This document shows, one piece after another, positions 48,416-57,980 of a stretch of 64,000 nt of DNA. A model generated the notes under the pieces. That model was not told where the DNA came from, searched no databases, and saw nothing but the letters and a program-made list of their open reading frames with translations. The stretch comes from Streptomyces camelliae (lineage in GTDB: Bacteria; Actinomycetota; Actinomycetes; Streptomycetales; Streptomycetaceae): contig NZ_CP115300.1 of assembly GCF_027625935.1 (NCBI RefSeq), positions 186,001 to 250,000 on the forward strand, written 5' to 3'. Made by a program: the position numbers and the translations under genes. Each line of letters starts with the position of its first letter. The first letter of the stretch is position 1.

Positions 48416-48660
48416 ATCGGGCGAACAGACGCCGCTGGTTCTTCCGCCCGGTAATCCTCCAGCGTCCTGTCGAGGCGTGTCGGCCTGGCGTGGGCCGCCT
48501 CATCGGGCTGGCTGTCACGAATGGCCTGGTAGATCGCCTCATGCTCCTCGACCGCCAGCTCGGTGCCTCCGCCGAGCGTGTCGTGGATCCCGATCGCGCT
48601 CGACTGCCTCTGCAGTCGTCGTGCATCCCGTACGGCGCTGACGAGGAGGGCGTCGCGCGG
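48399..48660 (-). pseudogene. GntR/FCD-type regulator C-terminal fragment
   Basis: The minus strand reads VRDARRLQRQSSAIGIHDTL, LAVEEHEAIYQAIRDSQPDE and RLDRTLEDYRA, the last helices of an FCD ligand-binding domain, then shifts frame to RKNQRRLFARFSARD and a stop. No DNA-binding part. It separates the two LacI genes. Confidence 0.5.
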
Positions 48661-48663
48661 CCG

Positions 48664-49677
48664 TCAGGAGCTGGAGCGGGTGATCAGGCGAGTGGGCAGG
48701 ATCAGCGGCGTAGGTTCCTGTCCGTTGATGAGCGCGACGAGCATGCGCGCCATCTCCCGTCCGAGAGCCCTTATGGGCTGATGGACGGTGGTGAGCGGCG
48801 GATCGGCGACCTGGGCGACGGCCAGATCGTCGAAGCCGACCACCGCGACGTCGTCGGGGACCAGCCGGCCGGCCGCACGCAAGGTGCGCAGCGCTCCCGC
48901 CCCCATGTTGTCGTTGGCGGCGAACACCCCGTCCACTTCAGGGTGTTCGGCCAGCATTGCGGCCATGGCGGCGGCTCCACTGGGCTCGGTGAAGTCCCCC
49001 TCCTGCGGCGGGTACGGGTCCAGGCCGGCTGCCAGCACGGCGTCCCGGTAGCCGCGGTACCGGGCGTGCCCGACCTCGGTGTCCAGGCGCCCGCAGATCG
49101 CCGCCACGCGAGTCCGGCCACGCGAGAGCAGGTGCTCGGTGGCCTCGCGCGCTCCGCCGACGTTGTCGACGTCCACGTACCACCGGGGAGCCGAACCGAC
49201 CGGGCGTCCACCGAAGACGACGGGCATGTCCGCCTCCTCGGCCATACGAGCCAGCGGATCGTCCTCGCGCAGTGCCATCAGCATGACGCCGTCGGCGCCC
49301 TTGGACCGAAGGAGGCTCTCCACCCGCTTGCGGCCCCGGTCGGAGGCCGCCAGGCACAGCATCAGGTGCAGGTCGGCCTCCTCCAGAGCGGCCGACGCCC
49401 CCACGATCACCCGGGCGAAGAACGGATCCGCGAAGATGGACGGCTCCTCCCCCGCGACGACCAGGGCGGCCACTCCCGTCTGGCGGGTGGCCAGAGCGCG
49501 GGCGGTCGGATTGGGGACGTAACCGAGCTGCCGGACGGCCCGTTCGACCGCCTCGCGTTTGGCGCGGCTGACGTGCGGGGCGTTGTTGAGGACGCGGGAG
49601 GCCACCGAGCGGGAGACGCCGGCACGTTCGGCCACCTCGTCGAGCGTCGACTGCCGACGTGGCGCATCTTCTGCCAT
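48664..49677 (-). CDS. LacI-family transcriptional regulator (2), CebR-like
   Basis: 337 residues. N-terminal LacI domain STLDEVAERAGVSRSVASRV with LGYVPNPTARALATRQTGVA, then the sugar-binding core (EPSIFADPFFARVIVGASAA, VDVDNVGGAREATEHLLSRG), which resembles CebR, the cellobiose/cello-oligosaccharide-sensing repressor of Streptomyces. It is divergent from the GH6 cellulase at 49963, whose promoter carries two CebR-type boxes. ATG 49677, with GAGAGG ten bases upstream. Whether it is CebR or a paralogue cannot be decided without the rest of the genome. Confidence 0.88.
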   Translation of the reverse strand: MAEDAPRRQSTLDEVAERAGVSRSVASRVLNNAPHVSRAKREAVERAVRQLGYVPNPTARALATRQTGVAALVVAGEEPSIFADPFFARVIVGASAALEEADLHLMLCLAASDRGRKRVESLLRSKGADGVMLMALREDDPLARMAEEADMPVVFGGRPVGSAPRWYVDVDNVGGAREATEHLLSRGRTRVAAICGRLDTEVGHARYRGYRDAVLAAGLDPYPPQEGDFTEPSGAAAMAAMLAEHPEVDGVFAANDNMGAGALRTLRAAGRLVPDDVAVVGFDDLAVAQVADPPLTTVHQPIRALGREMARMLVALINGQEPTPLILPTRLITRSSS

Positions 49678-49738
49678 GAACCGTGTGCCTCTCCCTCTCG
49701 GCCGGAACGGCAAGCAGGCTGGTACCGCTTCCAATTAT

Positions 49739-49753
49739 GAGACTCAGAGTCTC
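49739..49753. promoter_or_regulatory. Palindrome upstream of LacI (2)
   Basis: GAGACTC-A-GAGTCTC, perfect 7-bp arms about one base, 61 bases before the LacI start. Candidate operator for that gene; it differs from the CebR boxes. Confidence 0.45.
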
Positions 49754-49789
49754 TTTTCCGCCATGTGAAGGGAGGATTGCACGACTCCC

Positions 49790-49818
49790 TTGACAGCTGG
49801 AACAGCTCATCACAGGAT
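49790..49818 (+). promoter_or_regulatory. GH6 cellulase promoter
   Basis: TTGACA (49790-49795), 17-bp spacer, CAGGAT (49813-49818): a good vegetative-type promoter. Start of transcription is expected near 49825, upstream of the tandem operators. Confidence 0.65.
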
Positions 49819-49847
49819 ACCGGCCACATCCCAACTCCCCCGACCGC

Positions 49848-49879
49848 TTGGGAGCGCTTCCAAATGGGAGCGCTCCCAT
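49848..49879. promoter_or_regulatory. Tandem CebR-type boxes
   Basis: TTGGGAGCGCTTCCAA (49848-49863) directly followed by ATGGGAGCGCTCCCAT (49864-49879). The second contains the full consensus TGGGAGCGCTCCCA known for CebR; the first differs at one position in one arm. They lie just downstream of the predicted transcription start, where a bound repressor would block elongation or initiation. Confidence 0.88.
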
Positions 49880-49962
49880 ATATAAACCGTACTTCCTCAG
49901 CGCGTCGCACGCTTCCGGACGAGAGCGGGCGGCGCATCCTGTCAGGAAACCGAGGTACAGCC

Positions 49963-50928
49963 ATGCGCCACAGACTCCGCGCCCTCGTGGCCTCGTTCTT
50001 CGCCCTGCCGCTGGCGCTCGCCGTCGCACCGTCCGCCCACGCAGCCGACCCGACCACCATGACCAGCGGGTTCTATGTGGACCCCGACTCCAGCGCGAAA
50101 CGGTGGGTGGCCGCCAACCCCGGCGACGGCCGGGCGTCCGCGATCAACGCCTCCATCGCCGACACCCCGATGGCCCACTGGTTCGGCTCCTGGAGCGGCA
50201 CCATCGGCACCGCCACGGGCTCCTACGCGGGCGCGGCGGCCTCCCGGCACAAGCTGCCCCTCCTCGTCGCGTACAACATCTACAACCGCGACTACTGCGG
50301 CGGACACTCTGCCGGCGGAGCCGCCTCGCCGTCCGCCTACGCGAGCTGGATCGCCCAGTTCGCCGGCGGTATCGCCGACCGCCCGGCAGTCGTCCTCCTC
50401 GAACCGGACTCCCTCGCGGACTACGGCTGCATGACCCAGGCTCAGATAGCCGAACGCGAAGGCATGATCACCGGCGCCCTCACGCAGTTCAACCGCCGGG
50501 CGCCCGACACCTGGGTCTACCTCGACGCCGGCAACCCGGGCTGGGCGAGCCCGGCGACCATGGCCCAGCGCCTCCACGAAGCCGGCCTCCGCCAAGCCCA
50601 CGGCTTCTCGCTCAACATCTCGAACTACTACACCACGGCCGAGAACATCGCCTACGCCGGCGCCGTCAACAGCGAGTTGCGGACCCGCTACGGCTACACC
50701 AAGCCGTTCGTCGTGGACACCAGCCGCAACGGCAACGGCTCCAACGGCCAGTGGTGCAACCCCTCGGGCCGCCGCATCGGCACCCCGACCCAGATGGGCG
50801 GAGGCGCCGAGATGCTCCTGTGGATCAAGACCCCGGGCGAGTCCGACGGCAACTGCGGCGTCGGAGCCGGCTCCTCGGCGGGACAGTTCCTCCCCGAGGT
50901 CGCCTACAAGATGATCTACGGCTACTGA
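49963..50928 (+). CDS. Secreted GH6 endoglucanase (1)
   Basis: 321 residues: signal peptide (to AHA, about residue 27) and a single GH6 domain. Asp110 in YNIYNRDYCGG and the catalytic acid Asp149 in VVLLEPDSLADYGC are present, as is the conserved VVDTSRNGNG and LLWIKTPGESDG region. No cellulose-binding module is attached. It cuts beta-1,4-glucan outside the cell. GAGG lies seven bases before ATG 49963. Expression should be repressed by a CebR-type regulator and released by cello-oligosaccharides, given the boxes at 49848. Confidence 0.93.
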   Translation: MRHRLRALVASFFALPLALAVAPSAHAADPTTMTSGFYVDPDSSAKRWVAANPGDGRASAINASIADTPMAHWFGSWSGTIGTATGSYAGAAASRHKLPLLVAYNIYNRDYCGGHSAGGAASPSAYASWIAQFAGGIADRPAVVLLEPDSLADYGCMTQAQIAEREGMITGALTQFNRRAPDTWVYLDAGNPGWASPATMAQRLHEAGLRQAHGFSLNISNYYTTAENIAYAGAVNSELRTRYGYTKPFVVDTSRNGNGSNGQWCNPSGRRIGTPTQMGGGAEMLLWIKTPGESDGNCGVGAGSSAGQFLPEVAYKMIYGY

Positions 50929-51096
50929 TCCCGGATCACTTTGACCTTGTGCGTCCGACCCTGCCCCGCCACACGGCCACGGGCGCCGTCCGCCACAGCC
51001 CGGCCGGGTCCACCGCGCACCGCCTTCCACTCAGGCGGTCGACAGCCCGCCCCGTTGACAGACGCTCCCCCATCCATCCACCGCCCAGGAGCAGCC

Positions 51097-52371
51097 ATGA
51101 AGTCACACAGCCCCCGGCGCCGCGCGGCCGCCGTCATCGCGGCGCTCGCCCTGTGCGCCGCCTTCACCGCGACACAGGCTCAGGCCACGCCCACGCAGGA
51201 CGTGATCACCCCGGCCACGAAGTTCTATGTTGACCCGCACAGCAAGGCGGCGAAACAGGCCCTCGTCGACTTCAGGAACGGCGACATCGAGGACGCCACG
51301 AACATGGCCAGACTCGCGAGCTGGCCGCAGGCCGAATGGTTCACCGAGGGTACGCCCGACGAGGTACGCGTCAAGGTGCACAAGCTCGTCCACCGGGCCC
51401 GGACCGTCGGCCGGACCCCCGTCCTGGTCGCCTACGACATACCCGGCCGGGACTGCTCCCAGTACTCAAGCGGCGGGGCTGCATCCTCCGCCGCCTACCG
51501 CCAGTGGATCGACGCCTTCGCCACCGGCGTCGGCGACGACGACGCGGTGATCGTCGTGGAACCCGACGGCCTGGCCAACCTTCCCCGGGACTGCGGGCCC
51601 ACCACCGACCCGACCGGCGAACTCACGGCCGCCCGCATCGCCGACCTCGCATACGCCGTCAAGACCCTGAAAGCCCGGCCGCGCACCGCGGTGTACCTGG
51701 ACGCCGGCAACGTACAGTGGCGGTCTGTCGGTGACATCGCCCAGCGACTGCAGGACGCCGGGGTCCAGTACGGTGACGGATTCGCCCTGAACGTGTCCAA
51801 CAACCACCCCACCGACCACAACGCCAGATACGGCACCTGGATCGCCAAGTGCCTCTGGTACGCCACCGAGGGCCCCGAGCAGGCGCGCGGGCACACCGAC
51901 TGGTGCGCCAGCCAGTACTACTCGTCCGCCGCCCCCAACGACGGCGCCCCCGGCGACGCCGTCTCCCCCACGGACCCCACCACCTGGCGGTGGACCGACG
52001 CCTGGTTCGACCAGAACGTGGGCACCCCGCCGACCGACGAGCTGCGCCACTTCGTGATCGACACCAGCCGCAACGGTCGGGGCGCCTGGACCCCGCCGCC
52101 GGGCAAGTACAGCGGGGACCCGGAGGTCTGGTGCAACGCGCCCGGCCGCGGTCTCGGCCCACGCCCCACCGCCGACACCGGCGTCCCACTCGTCGACGCC
52201 TACCTGTGGATCAAGACCCCCGGTGAATCCGACGGTAGCTGCACGCGGAGCACCGGCGGCACGATCGACCCCGAGTACGGCATCGTCGACCCGCCCGCCG
52301 GCGCCTGGTGGCCCGACCAGGCCCACGCACTGGCCCGCAACGCGGTACCGCGACTGACGTTCAACCCCTGA
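51097..52371 (+). CDS. Secreted GH6 cellulase (2)
   Basis: 424 residues: signal peptide (to about residue 31) and a larger GH6 domain with YDIPGRDCSQY, acid Asp in VVEPDGLANLPRDCG, FVIDTSRNGRG and LWIKTPGESDGSC. Inserted loops (about residues 245-300, WCASQYYSSAAPNDGAPGDA) could enclose the active site as in exo-acting members, so it may complement the first enzyme; that is inference. AGGAG is five bases before ATG 51097. The gap to the first GH6 is 168 bases with no full CebR box, so cotranscription is likely. Confidence 0.92.
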   Translation: MKSHSPRRRAAAVIAALALCAAFTATQAQATPTQDVITPATKFYVDPHSKAAKQALVDFRNGDIEDATNMARLASWPQAEWFTEGTPDEVRVKVHKLVHRARTVGRTPVLVAYDIPGRDCSQYSSGGAASSAAYRQWIDAFATGVGDDDAVIVVEPDGLANLPRDCGPTTDPTGELTAARIADLAYAVKTLKARPRTAVYLDAGNVQWRSVGDIAQRLQDAGVQYGDGFALNVSNNHPTDHNARYGTWIAKCLWYATEGPEQARGHTDWCASQYYSSAAPNDGAPGDAVSPTDPTTWRWTDAWFDQNVGTPPTDELRHFVIDTSRNGRGAWTPPPGKYSGDPEVWCNAPGRGLGPRPTADTGVPLVDAYLWIKTPGESDGSCTRSTGGTIDPEYGIVDPPAGAWWPDQAHALARNAVPRLTFNP

Positions 52372-53295
52372 GCCCGGTCGGGCGCCCCGCACGGGACGTG
52401 TCAGTGACTTTGTGTAAGTCCTTGGGGTTCACCTGGCGTTGAGCCGGTCCTGGAAGAAGAGTGAGAACTGGTTCAGCGACGCCGGGGTGCGGGGCAAGCT
52501 GGAACCGCTGCCGGGAAGATGAGGAAGCTGGCCGAGCGCGGCCGGCTACGCAAACGGCCCCACGGGAAGTTCACCGCCCGCCCGTGACCGGGAGCGCACA
52601 GCGGCTGGGAGCGTAACTGCGGTGCCCCCGGCGGATGTTGGGATTGTGTGTCGAAAACCAACGACCGTGCCGGGACACCGTGTCCCTGGTCTACCCGTGC
52701 CGCCTGCTGCTGTCCATGCACACCGTCAACGAGTGGGACAGGGCACGCCACCGCAGTCAGCAACAGCCGACGTCCGGCCGGCGTCATGCGACGCACCCCG
52801 GGCACAAAGTCGAGCGCGGCGAGCAGTGCGGCACCGCCGGCCACGCCCGCCGCGTACCCCGTGAGAAGACCCCCGACGGCCGCCCCTTCCGCCGCACCCC
52901 ACAGTGCGACCGCGCCTACCAGGAAAGTCAGCCATGCCATCGACAGGACCGTGGCAGCCCCGAGCAGAGCAGTCAGCAACGTAACCCCTGGACGGGCTGT
53001 ACCGGACGGGGTCGGCGCTCAGTTCGGCGAGAAGCCCAATCGTTCTGCCCCGGCCGCCGGCGTGGGCGGATGACGCGACGCCGTTGACGGTGAAGTGCCA
53101 CCGGCGGTGCAACACGTGGATCATGCGCGCGCATGCGGGAGAGGGCTGTCAGAAGGGCGCGCTACCGCGGGGCAGCGCATAGTTCGTCATCGTCACGCGC
53201 CCCATCAGGGCGCTGCCACTGACAATGACGTCACTCGTGTGCCGCCTGTGCCGTCCGTAGGCTGGTGGTGGTCGGAGCTGCCGCGGAGGTCCATG
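52372..53295. other. Spacer with small relics
   Basis: At 52518-52587 the plus strand ends a frame MRKLAERGRLRKRPHGKFTA, a known-looking tail of a winged-helix protein without its body. At about 52712-52979 the minus strand encodes two or three hydrophobic helices (LSMAWLTFLVGAVALWGAAE, GYAAGVAGGAALLAALDF) from a TTG with no ribosome site, perhaps a membrane protein fragment. No intact gene is supported. Confidence 0.35.
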
Positions 53296-54019
53296 ATGCC
53301 GGCGCTATGGTCGGGGGCCATCTCTTTTGGTCTGGTCACGCTGCCGGTGACCATGGTCTCCGCTACCCAAGATCGTTCCGTCCACTTCCGGCGCATCCAC
53401 CCCACGGACATGGGCCTGGTGCGTAACCAGTACCGGTGCCAGATAGAAGATCGACCGATCACCTCGTCAGAAATCGGCCGCGGGTACGAGCTGGCCGACG
53501 GCCGGGTCATCCCGGTTACAGACGAGGACCTGTCCCACCTGCCGTTGCCGACGGCCCGAGCGATCGAGATCGAGGGCTTCGTGTCTATGACCTCAGTCGA
53601 CCCGATGCGGATCGGGCCCGGCCACTACGTGCGGCCGGAGAGCCAGGTCGCGGTCAAGGCGTACATACTGCTCCAGCGCGCGCTGGCCGGTCCTCGCGCC
53701 TGGCGGTCGCAAGGATGGCATGGCACGGCCGCGAGCGGCTTGTGCTGCTGCGAGTGCGCGGGCCGCTCCGGCCACAGTCACCGAGGAGGAACTGGAAGAA
53801 GCCGACCGGCTCATCGAAGCGCTGACGGTGGACGAGGTGGAGGGTGGCGAGTTCCGTGACCACTACCGGGAGGCGGTGGAGGCGGTCATCAAGGCGAAGC
53901 GCGAGCACCTGGAGTTGCCCGAGACGCCGGAACCAGCGCGACCGACGAGGGTTGTGGACTTGATGGCAGCTCTTCGCGAGTCCGTCGGCAAGGCGAAGGC
54001 CGCCCGCGACGAGGGCTAG
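53296..54019 (+). pseudogene. ku: Ku-family DNA-end-binding protein, frameshifted and shortened
   Basis: Starts with the Ku signature PALWSGAISFGLVTLPVTMV and continues FRRIHPTDMGLVRNQYRCQI up to VAVKAYILLQRALAG near 53695. The next frame carries LAVARMAWHGRERLVLLRVR, and a third frame (from about 53775) carries TVTEEELEEADRLIEALTVD, HYREAVEAVIKAKREHLE and LMAALRESVGKAKAARDEG to the stop. There are two frameshifts and a lost segment in the core beta-barrel. GGAGG precedes the start. Ku works with LigD in non-homologous end joining; this copy should be inactive. Confidence 0.8.
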
Positions 54020-54224
54020 CCGCGCGTTGCTGCCCACCTGCCGCGTCCCGGCCGCGCAGCATGCATTGCCTCGACCTGATCGGCGCGGCGATCTGCTGTC
54101 GGACCCCGTCCAGGCTGAGGACGAGCCAGTCTCCAGCGTGCGGGGCCGGGGTAGGACGGGCACGCACGTGACTGAGCACGCGCCAGTTGGCCACCTTGAG
54201 CACGCTAGTTTGCCAGGCCCGAGC

Positions 54225-54887
54225 TCACCGAGGGAGCGTCTGGGTGATGCGCCACAGGCGGCGGGGGAGGTCTCCCTCCTCGAAGGCGAAGACTTCTTCC
54301 AGGACCCACCCTTCAGCGAGCGCGTTGACCAGGTCGCGCGGGAAGAAGTGCACGGCGAAGCCTCCGTGCTCCCAGATGTCGTCGCTGTGCGCGGTGCCGG
54401 CGCCGTAGTGGGCGTCGCCGGTGTGACGCACCGTGTAGACGAATACTCCCCCTGGTCGCAGCACGCGGCGCACCTCGCCGACAAGGGTGTGGATCTCCGA
54501 GGTGGACAGCGCCATGCATAGCAGCATGTGCGCGAAGACCGCGTCCACCGAGGCGTCCGACAGGGGCAGCGGGTCCCGGACGTCGTGCACGAGGGTCGTC
54601 ACCCGCTCGGCGGCGCCTTGGGCCCGGGCGGCAGCGCGCAGCTGCTCAAGGCCGGTGGCACTGAAGTCGGTGGCCTGCACCGTGAAGCCCTCGCGGGCGA
54701 GAAAGAGTGCGTCACGGCCATGACCGGCACCGAGTTCCAGTACGTCCCTCGCTCCAGACGCGTGGAACACGCGGGCGGCGTGGACGGCGGGCGCGGACGG
54801 ATGCTCGCCGTACATCCCCGGATGAGCGGCGTACGTGTCCTGCCAGTGCACGCGCTGGGCCTCACCCAGGTCCTTCTCCTCCGCCAC
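54225..54887 (-). CDS. SAM-dependent class I methyltransferase
   Basis: 220 residues from GTG 54887, with AGAGGA five bases upstream. Motif I DVLELGAGHGRDALFLA (residues 48-64) binds S-adenosylmethionine; the acidic post-I residue is in VQATDFSATGL, and VFAHMLLCMALS and RRVLRPGGVFVYTV are motifs II-III. The family is methyltransferase domain 25/11 type; the substrate is unknown. No operon partner. Confidence 0.88.
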   Translation of the reverse strand: MAEEKDLGEAQRVHWQDTYAAHPGMYGEHPSAPAVHAARVFHASGARDVLELGAGHGRDALFLAREGFTVQATDFSATGLEQLRAAARAQGAAERVTTLVHDVRDPLPLSDASVDAVFAHMLLCMALSTSEIHTLVGEVRRVLRPGGVFVYTVRHTGDAHYGAGTAHSDDIWEHGGFAVHFFPRDLVNALAEGWVLEEVFAFEEGDLPRRLWRITQTLPR

Positions 54888-55160
54888 GGATCCTCTTCTC
54901 CCAGGTCAGCTCGGTCCCGCACGCCACGGACGTTGCTGATCACGTTACTGGCCAACTGTCGTGCTCGATCACACCGCACTGTTCGAACAGGTGTGACCTC
55001 CAGCGATAGCTGGCCGGAGACGACGGGAAGTCTGCTGGTGATGGGCCGGTGCTCAACTGTGGTTGGCCATATTTCTCAGAGAAAGTTGGCCACCGCGGTC
55101 TCGACCTATCCCATGCCCCGGGCCGATATCCCGCCTGTGCGCGGATGTGCCGGTCGGCGG
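54888..55160. other. Spacer with no supported gene
   Basis: A minus frame (EKYGQPQLSTGPSPADFP and following) is open but not recognised and has no start signals. Confidence 0.3.
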
Positions 55161-55454
55161 TCACTCAGCCTGGATCCTCGGCCGGACCTCCACGATGATG
55201 TCCGCGTCCGCCTCGTCGCCCTCCTCGCCGCGCCAGAGGAAGACCCGCACGTGCTTCGCCCGCGGAAAGCCGCGCACCTTCCACTCGCTCATCAGGTCGG
55301 TGACCACGAGGGCGACGACGTAACGGGCGCCCTCGCCCGAATCATCGGCTGTGATCGTACCCCGCCACCGTTCAGGGTCGCTGCCGTAGGGGCGCCATCC
55401 CTCCGAGCCGTGCGGCTCGAACACCCGGTACACCCAACCAGTCTCGGTGCCCAT
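55161..55454 (-). CDS. Hypothetical small protein
   Basis: 97 residues with ordinary Streptomyces codon use, starting MGTETGWVYRVFEPHGSEGW and containing a beta-rich, charged core (ARYVVALVVTDLMSEWKV). No family is recognised. Soluble, no signal peptide. Confidence 0.6.
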   Translation of the reverse strand: MGTETGWVYRVFEPHGSEGWRPYGSDPERWRGTITADDSGEGARYVVALVVTDLMSEWKVRGFPRAKHVRVFLWRGEEGDEADADIIVEVRPRIQAE

Positions 55455-55617
55455 AGCACCGATCCTGTCACTGCAAGGATTCCCATGCGCGTCTCGGACG
55501 ACGCTCGCCGAGCCCGGGTCGACCGGCTACAACGACTTCCCCGACGTCATCTACGACGTCACCCGTGAGCACCAGCGGCTCTACCCCACACCTGGCCAGC
55601 AGGGAATACAGCCTGAA

Positions 55618-55794
55618 ATGGCCATCGTCGGGAGTACTGGTAGCCGAAACCGAAGCGGGCATCGTCGGATTCGCAGGTTTCGGCCCATCCCAGGAGGCCC
55701 CTGCCGTCGCGGAAATCGGCACGCTTTACGCGATGCCCAAGGTCGAGGGCACAGGGATCGGGAAGCACTTGATGCCGGCCACGTTGACGACCCT
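55618..55794. repeat. Dispersed repeat, copy 2 (partner 19160-19336): GNAT gene fragment
   Basis: Encodes WPSSGVLVAETEAGIVGFAG through AEIGTLYAMPKVEGTGIGKH in one frame, the middle of a GNAT acetyltransferase. Both ends of the gene are missing. Direct orientation relative to copy 1, 36 kb away. Confidence 0.85.
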
Positions 55795-55799
55795 CGTCT

Positions 55800-56368
55800 T
55801 GCCCGTCCAGGGACCTAGGAACGGCATAGCCGCGACTCGGACTCGAACCCACGGAACCAACTCTGTGGAGCATGATGACGGACCCTTGAGTTCCCACCGA
55901 GAACGCTTCAGTTTGCATGAACTCGTGGGCCTCTTCGGGTGTGAGTAGTTGAGGTACAGGAGATCCCGGTGAGATTGGTCTTGCTTCTGGTCAGTCGTCC
56001 TCTGGCTGGTGGTCCCAGAGGGTGCACGGTCTCGCCGACCTTGAGCGGCTTGTCGGCGGGCCCCTTGATGTGGGCGGGCGCGATGCGGTCCTCGTGCTCG
56101 CACGCGTTGTCGGTGGCCGCGGGGCTGAGGCAGATGTGCGCCGGTAGGGACATCCGGGCCAGCGGCAGGACCACTGTGGGGCGCGGCGTCCGGTGGAGGC
56201 GGTGGCGTTGGCTCTGTTCACGAGATCAGCAGTTGTTCATCACTTCCGACAGCGCCGGCGCACATACGTATTCGAACATGACCTTGATCGAGCCTGACGG
56301 CGATCAGGCTCGATGAGGGGAGTCGGGGACGCGACGGTCCGGCGGGCCGCCACGTCCTGGGGGATTCA
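55800..56368. other. Decayed stretch
   Basis: On the minus strand, 56000-56170 reads ARMSLPAHICLSPAATDNAC and EHEDRIAPAHIKGPADKPLK, a coding-like fragment without a start or known family. The rest shows nothing supported. Confidence 0.3.
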
Positions 56369-56657
56369 TGCGACGGGTGTGGGGCTCTCCTCGTCGCGGG
56401 GGAAGAAGGGAAGTTCGATGTAGACGCGGTCGGCGGCGGCCAGGGTCTGCTGAGCGTCGTCGACCGGCGGGTGGATTGCCCGGTTGATCCGCTGCTTGAT
56501 GTCCGCGCCGTCGGCGCCCGATGCCATGACCTTACGGTCCCCGCCCCGGGTGAAGAGGGCACCGGTAGCGCCCAGCGCCAGGCAGGTGACGTACGGGCCA
56601 GGAGTGAATTCGCGCGGGCACTGCGGCCCAGCGTCGGGAGCGGGCGGTGCCCGGTCG
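56369..56657 (-). pseudogene. C-terminal fragment of an unrecognised protein
   Basis: The minus strand reads PYVTCLALGATGALFTRGGD, DIKQRINRAIHPPVDDAQQT and ends FFPRDEESPTPVA. Codon use is normal, but the frame begins right after the stop of the oxidoreductase gene at 56660, with no start codon. Likely the surviving tail of a gene. Confidence 0.45.
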
Positions 56658-56659
56658 GG

Positions 56660-57573
56660 TCATGCTCGGGTGAGCACGATCTTCTTTCCGCCGGCCCGTC
56701 CGGTAACCACGCGGGCGAACGCAGCCGGTCCTTCGCTCAGCGGCAGGGGTCCCGGTGCGAGTTTCAAGGTTCCCGCGGCGGCCTGCTCCGCCAGCCGGAG
56801 AAGCTGCGTGGCGTTGGGCTCGACGTAGAGGTCCCAACTCGTGATGCCTCGTTCCTCCGCAGGCGCGTCCGAGGTCAGGGAGCACAGTCGGCCGCCGTCT
56901 CGCACCAAAGGCAGGGCGGCGCCCGCCGCGCCGGTGGCGATGATGAGGGCGGCGTCGAACCCGCCGCGTACCTGGGCCGGCCAGTTCGCATCGTGGTGGT
57001 CGACGACCTCCGTCGCTCCCAGACCGAGCAGGCGCTCTGCGGCGGCAGCAGACGCGGTCGCGGTCACCTCGATACCCCTGGCCGCGGCGAGCTGGACGGA
57101 CAGGGCTCCGGTGGCCCCGCCTCCGTTGGTGATCAGGAGCCGCTGCCCTCGGCCGAGGCCCAGCTTCTCCAGGGCCTGCAACGCGGTGAGCCCGTTGACC
57201 GGCAGCGCCGCCGCGTGCACGGCGTCCAGCCCGGGTGGGCAGGCTGCCGCATGATCCGCGTTGACCAGAACGCGTTCGGCCCAGAAGCCGCTTCCCCCGG
57301 GCAGCGGGGCCTCGTGTGCGAGCACCCGGTCGCCCACGGCAAACCCGGTGACACCCGCGCCGACGGCCAGCACCTTGCCCGCGCCCTCCACTCCCAGCGC
57401 CGCCGGGGGCGCAGCCCCACGTCCCAGCCAGCGCCGTTCAGCAGTTCGTCCCACGGGCCGACCCCGGCCGCCTCGACCGACACCAGGATCTGACCGGGCC
57501 CCGGAGACGACGGTTCGGGCAACTCCAGCAGGACGACTTCCTTCTCGGCCCCGGACACTCCGCACGCCTTCAC
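56660..57573 (-). pseudogene. Quinone-oxidoreductase-like (MDR) NADP-dependent protein, single frameshift
   Basis: The N-terminal frame from GTG 57573 reads MKACGVSGAEKEVVLLELPE and VEAAGVGPWDELLNGAGW; after a shift at a run of five C (57405-57409 as G on the plus strand) the next frame continues PAALGVEGAGKVLAVGAGVT to KKIVLTRA. Motifs of the zinc-independent MDR family are visible: NGLTALQALEKLGL and the cofactor loop ITNGGGATGALSVQLAA. One extra C would restore a normal protein of about 304 residues, so sequencing error or slippage should be considered. Confidence 0.75.
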
Positions 57574-57980
57574 AGCAGATCTTCGTCCTCTCGCTCAGTC
57601 CGGCCGACCGGCAGGTACAGGCCGGAGACCCAAAACAGGCACCAGTGTCGACCTCAAGATCCCCTACACAGGTCGCTCGTGGTGTCAGCCGCATCGGTGT
57701 CGAACCTATGCAGCCAGTGGACCGGACATGTGGTCCATTTGCAGAGTGACCGACTGGGCCAATCGTGGAATAGATCTGCACCTGGACCTTGGGTCGGGTC
57801 AGGGCGTACGGACCCGCCTCGAACAGGCGCTGCGACCTGCTCGCCCTACCAATGGGCCGGCTTGCCTGTCTGCACTGTGAAGGGATGCTTCCGGTGTCGG
57901 ACTGCGCAGCGAGCCCACTGCGGGCATTCGCAGAGAGAACTGCCATCGCTCGCACGGCAGATGTCCCGAGGAGGCGCACG
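57574..57980. other. Spacer with no supported gene
   Basis: Open frames on the minus strand are unremarkable. No clear promoter or hairpin was picked out. Confidence 0.3.

Noticed and set aside
52405..52430. Sequence like an IS256-type inverted end (TGACTTTGTGTAAGTCC)
   Set aside because: No partner end or IS256 transposase fragment could be found in the window, so it is left uncalled.
55836..55880. Sequence reading GGGTTCGAGTCC on the minus strand, like a tRNA T-arm
   Set aside because: Only two or three of five T-stem pairs can form and no D-arm, anticodon arm or acceptor stem fits around it.
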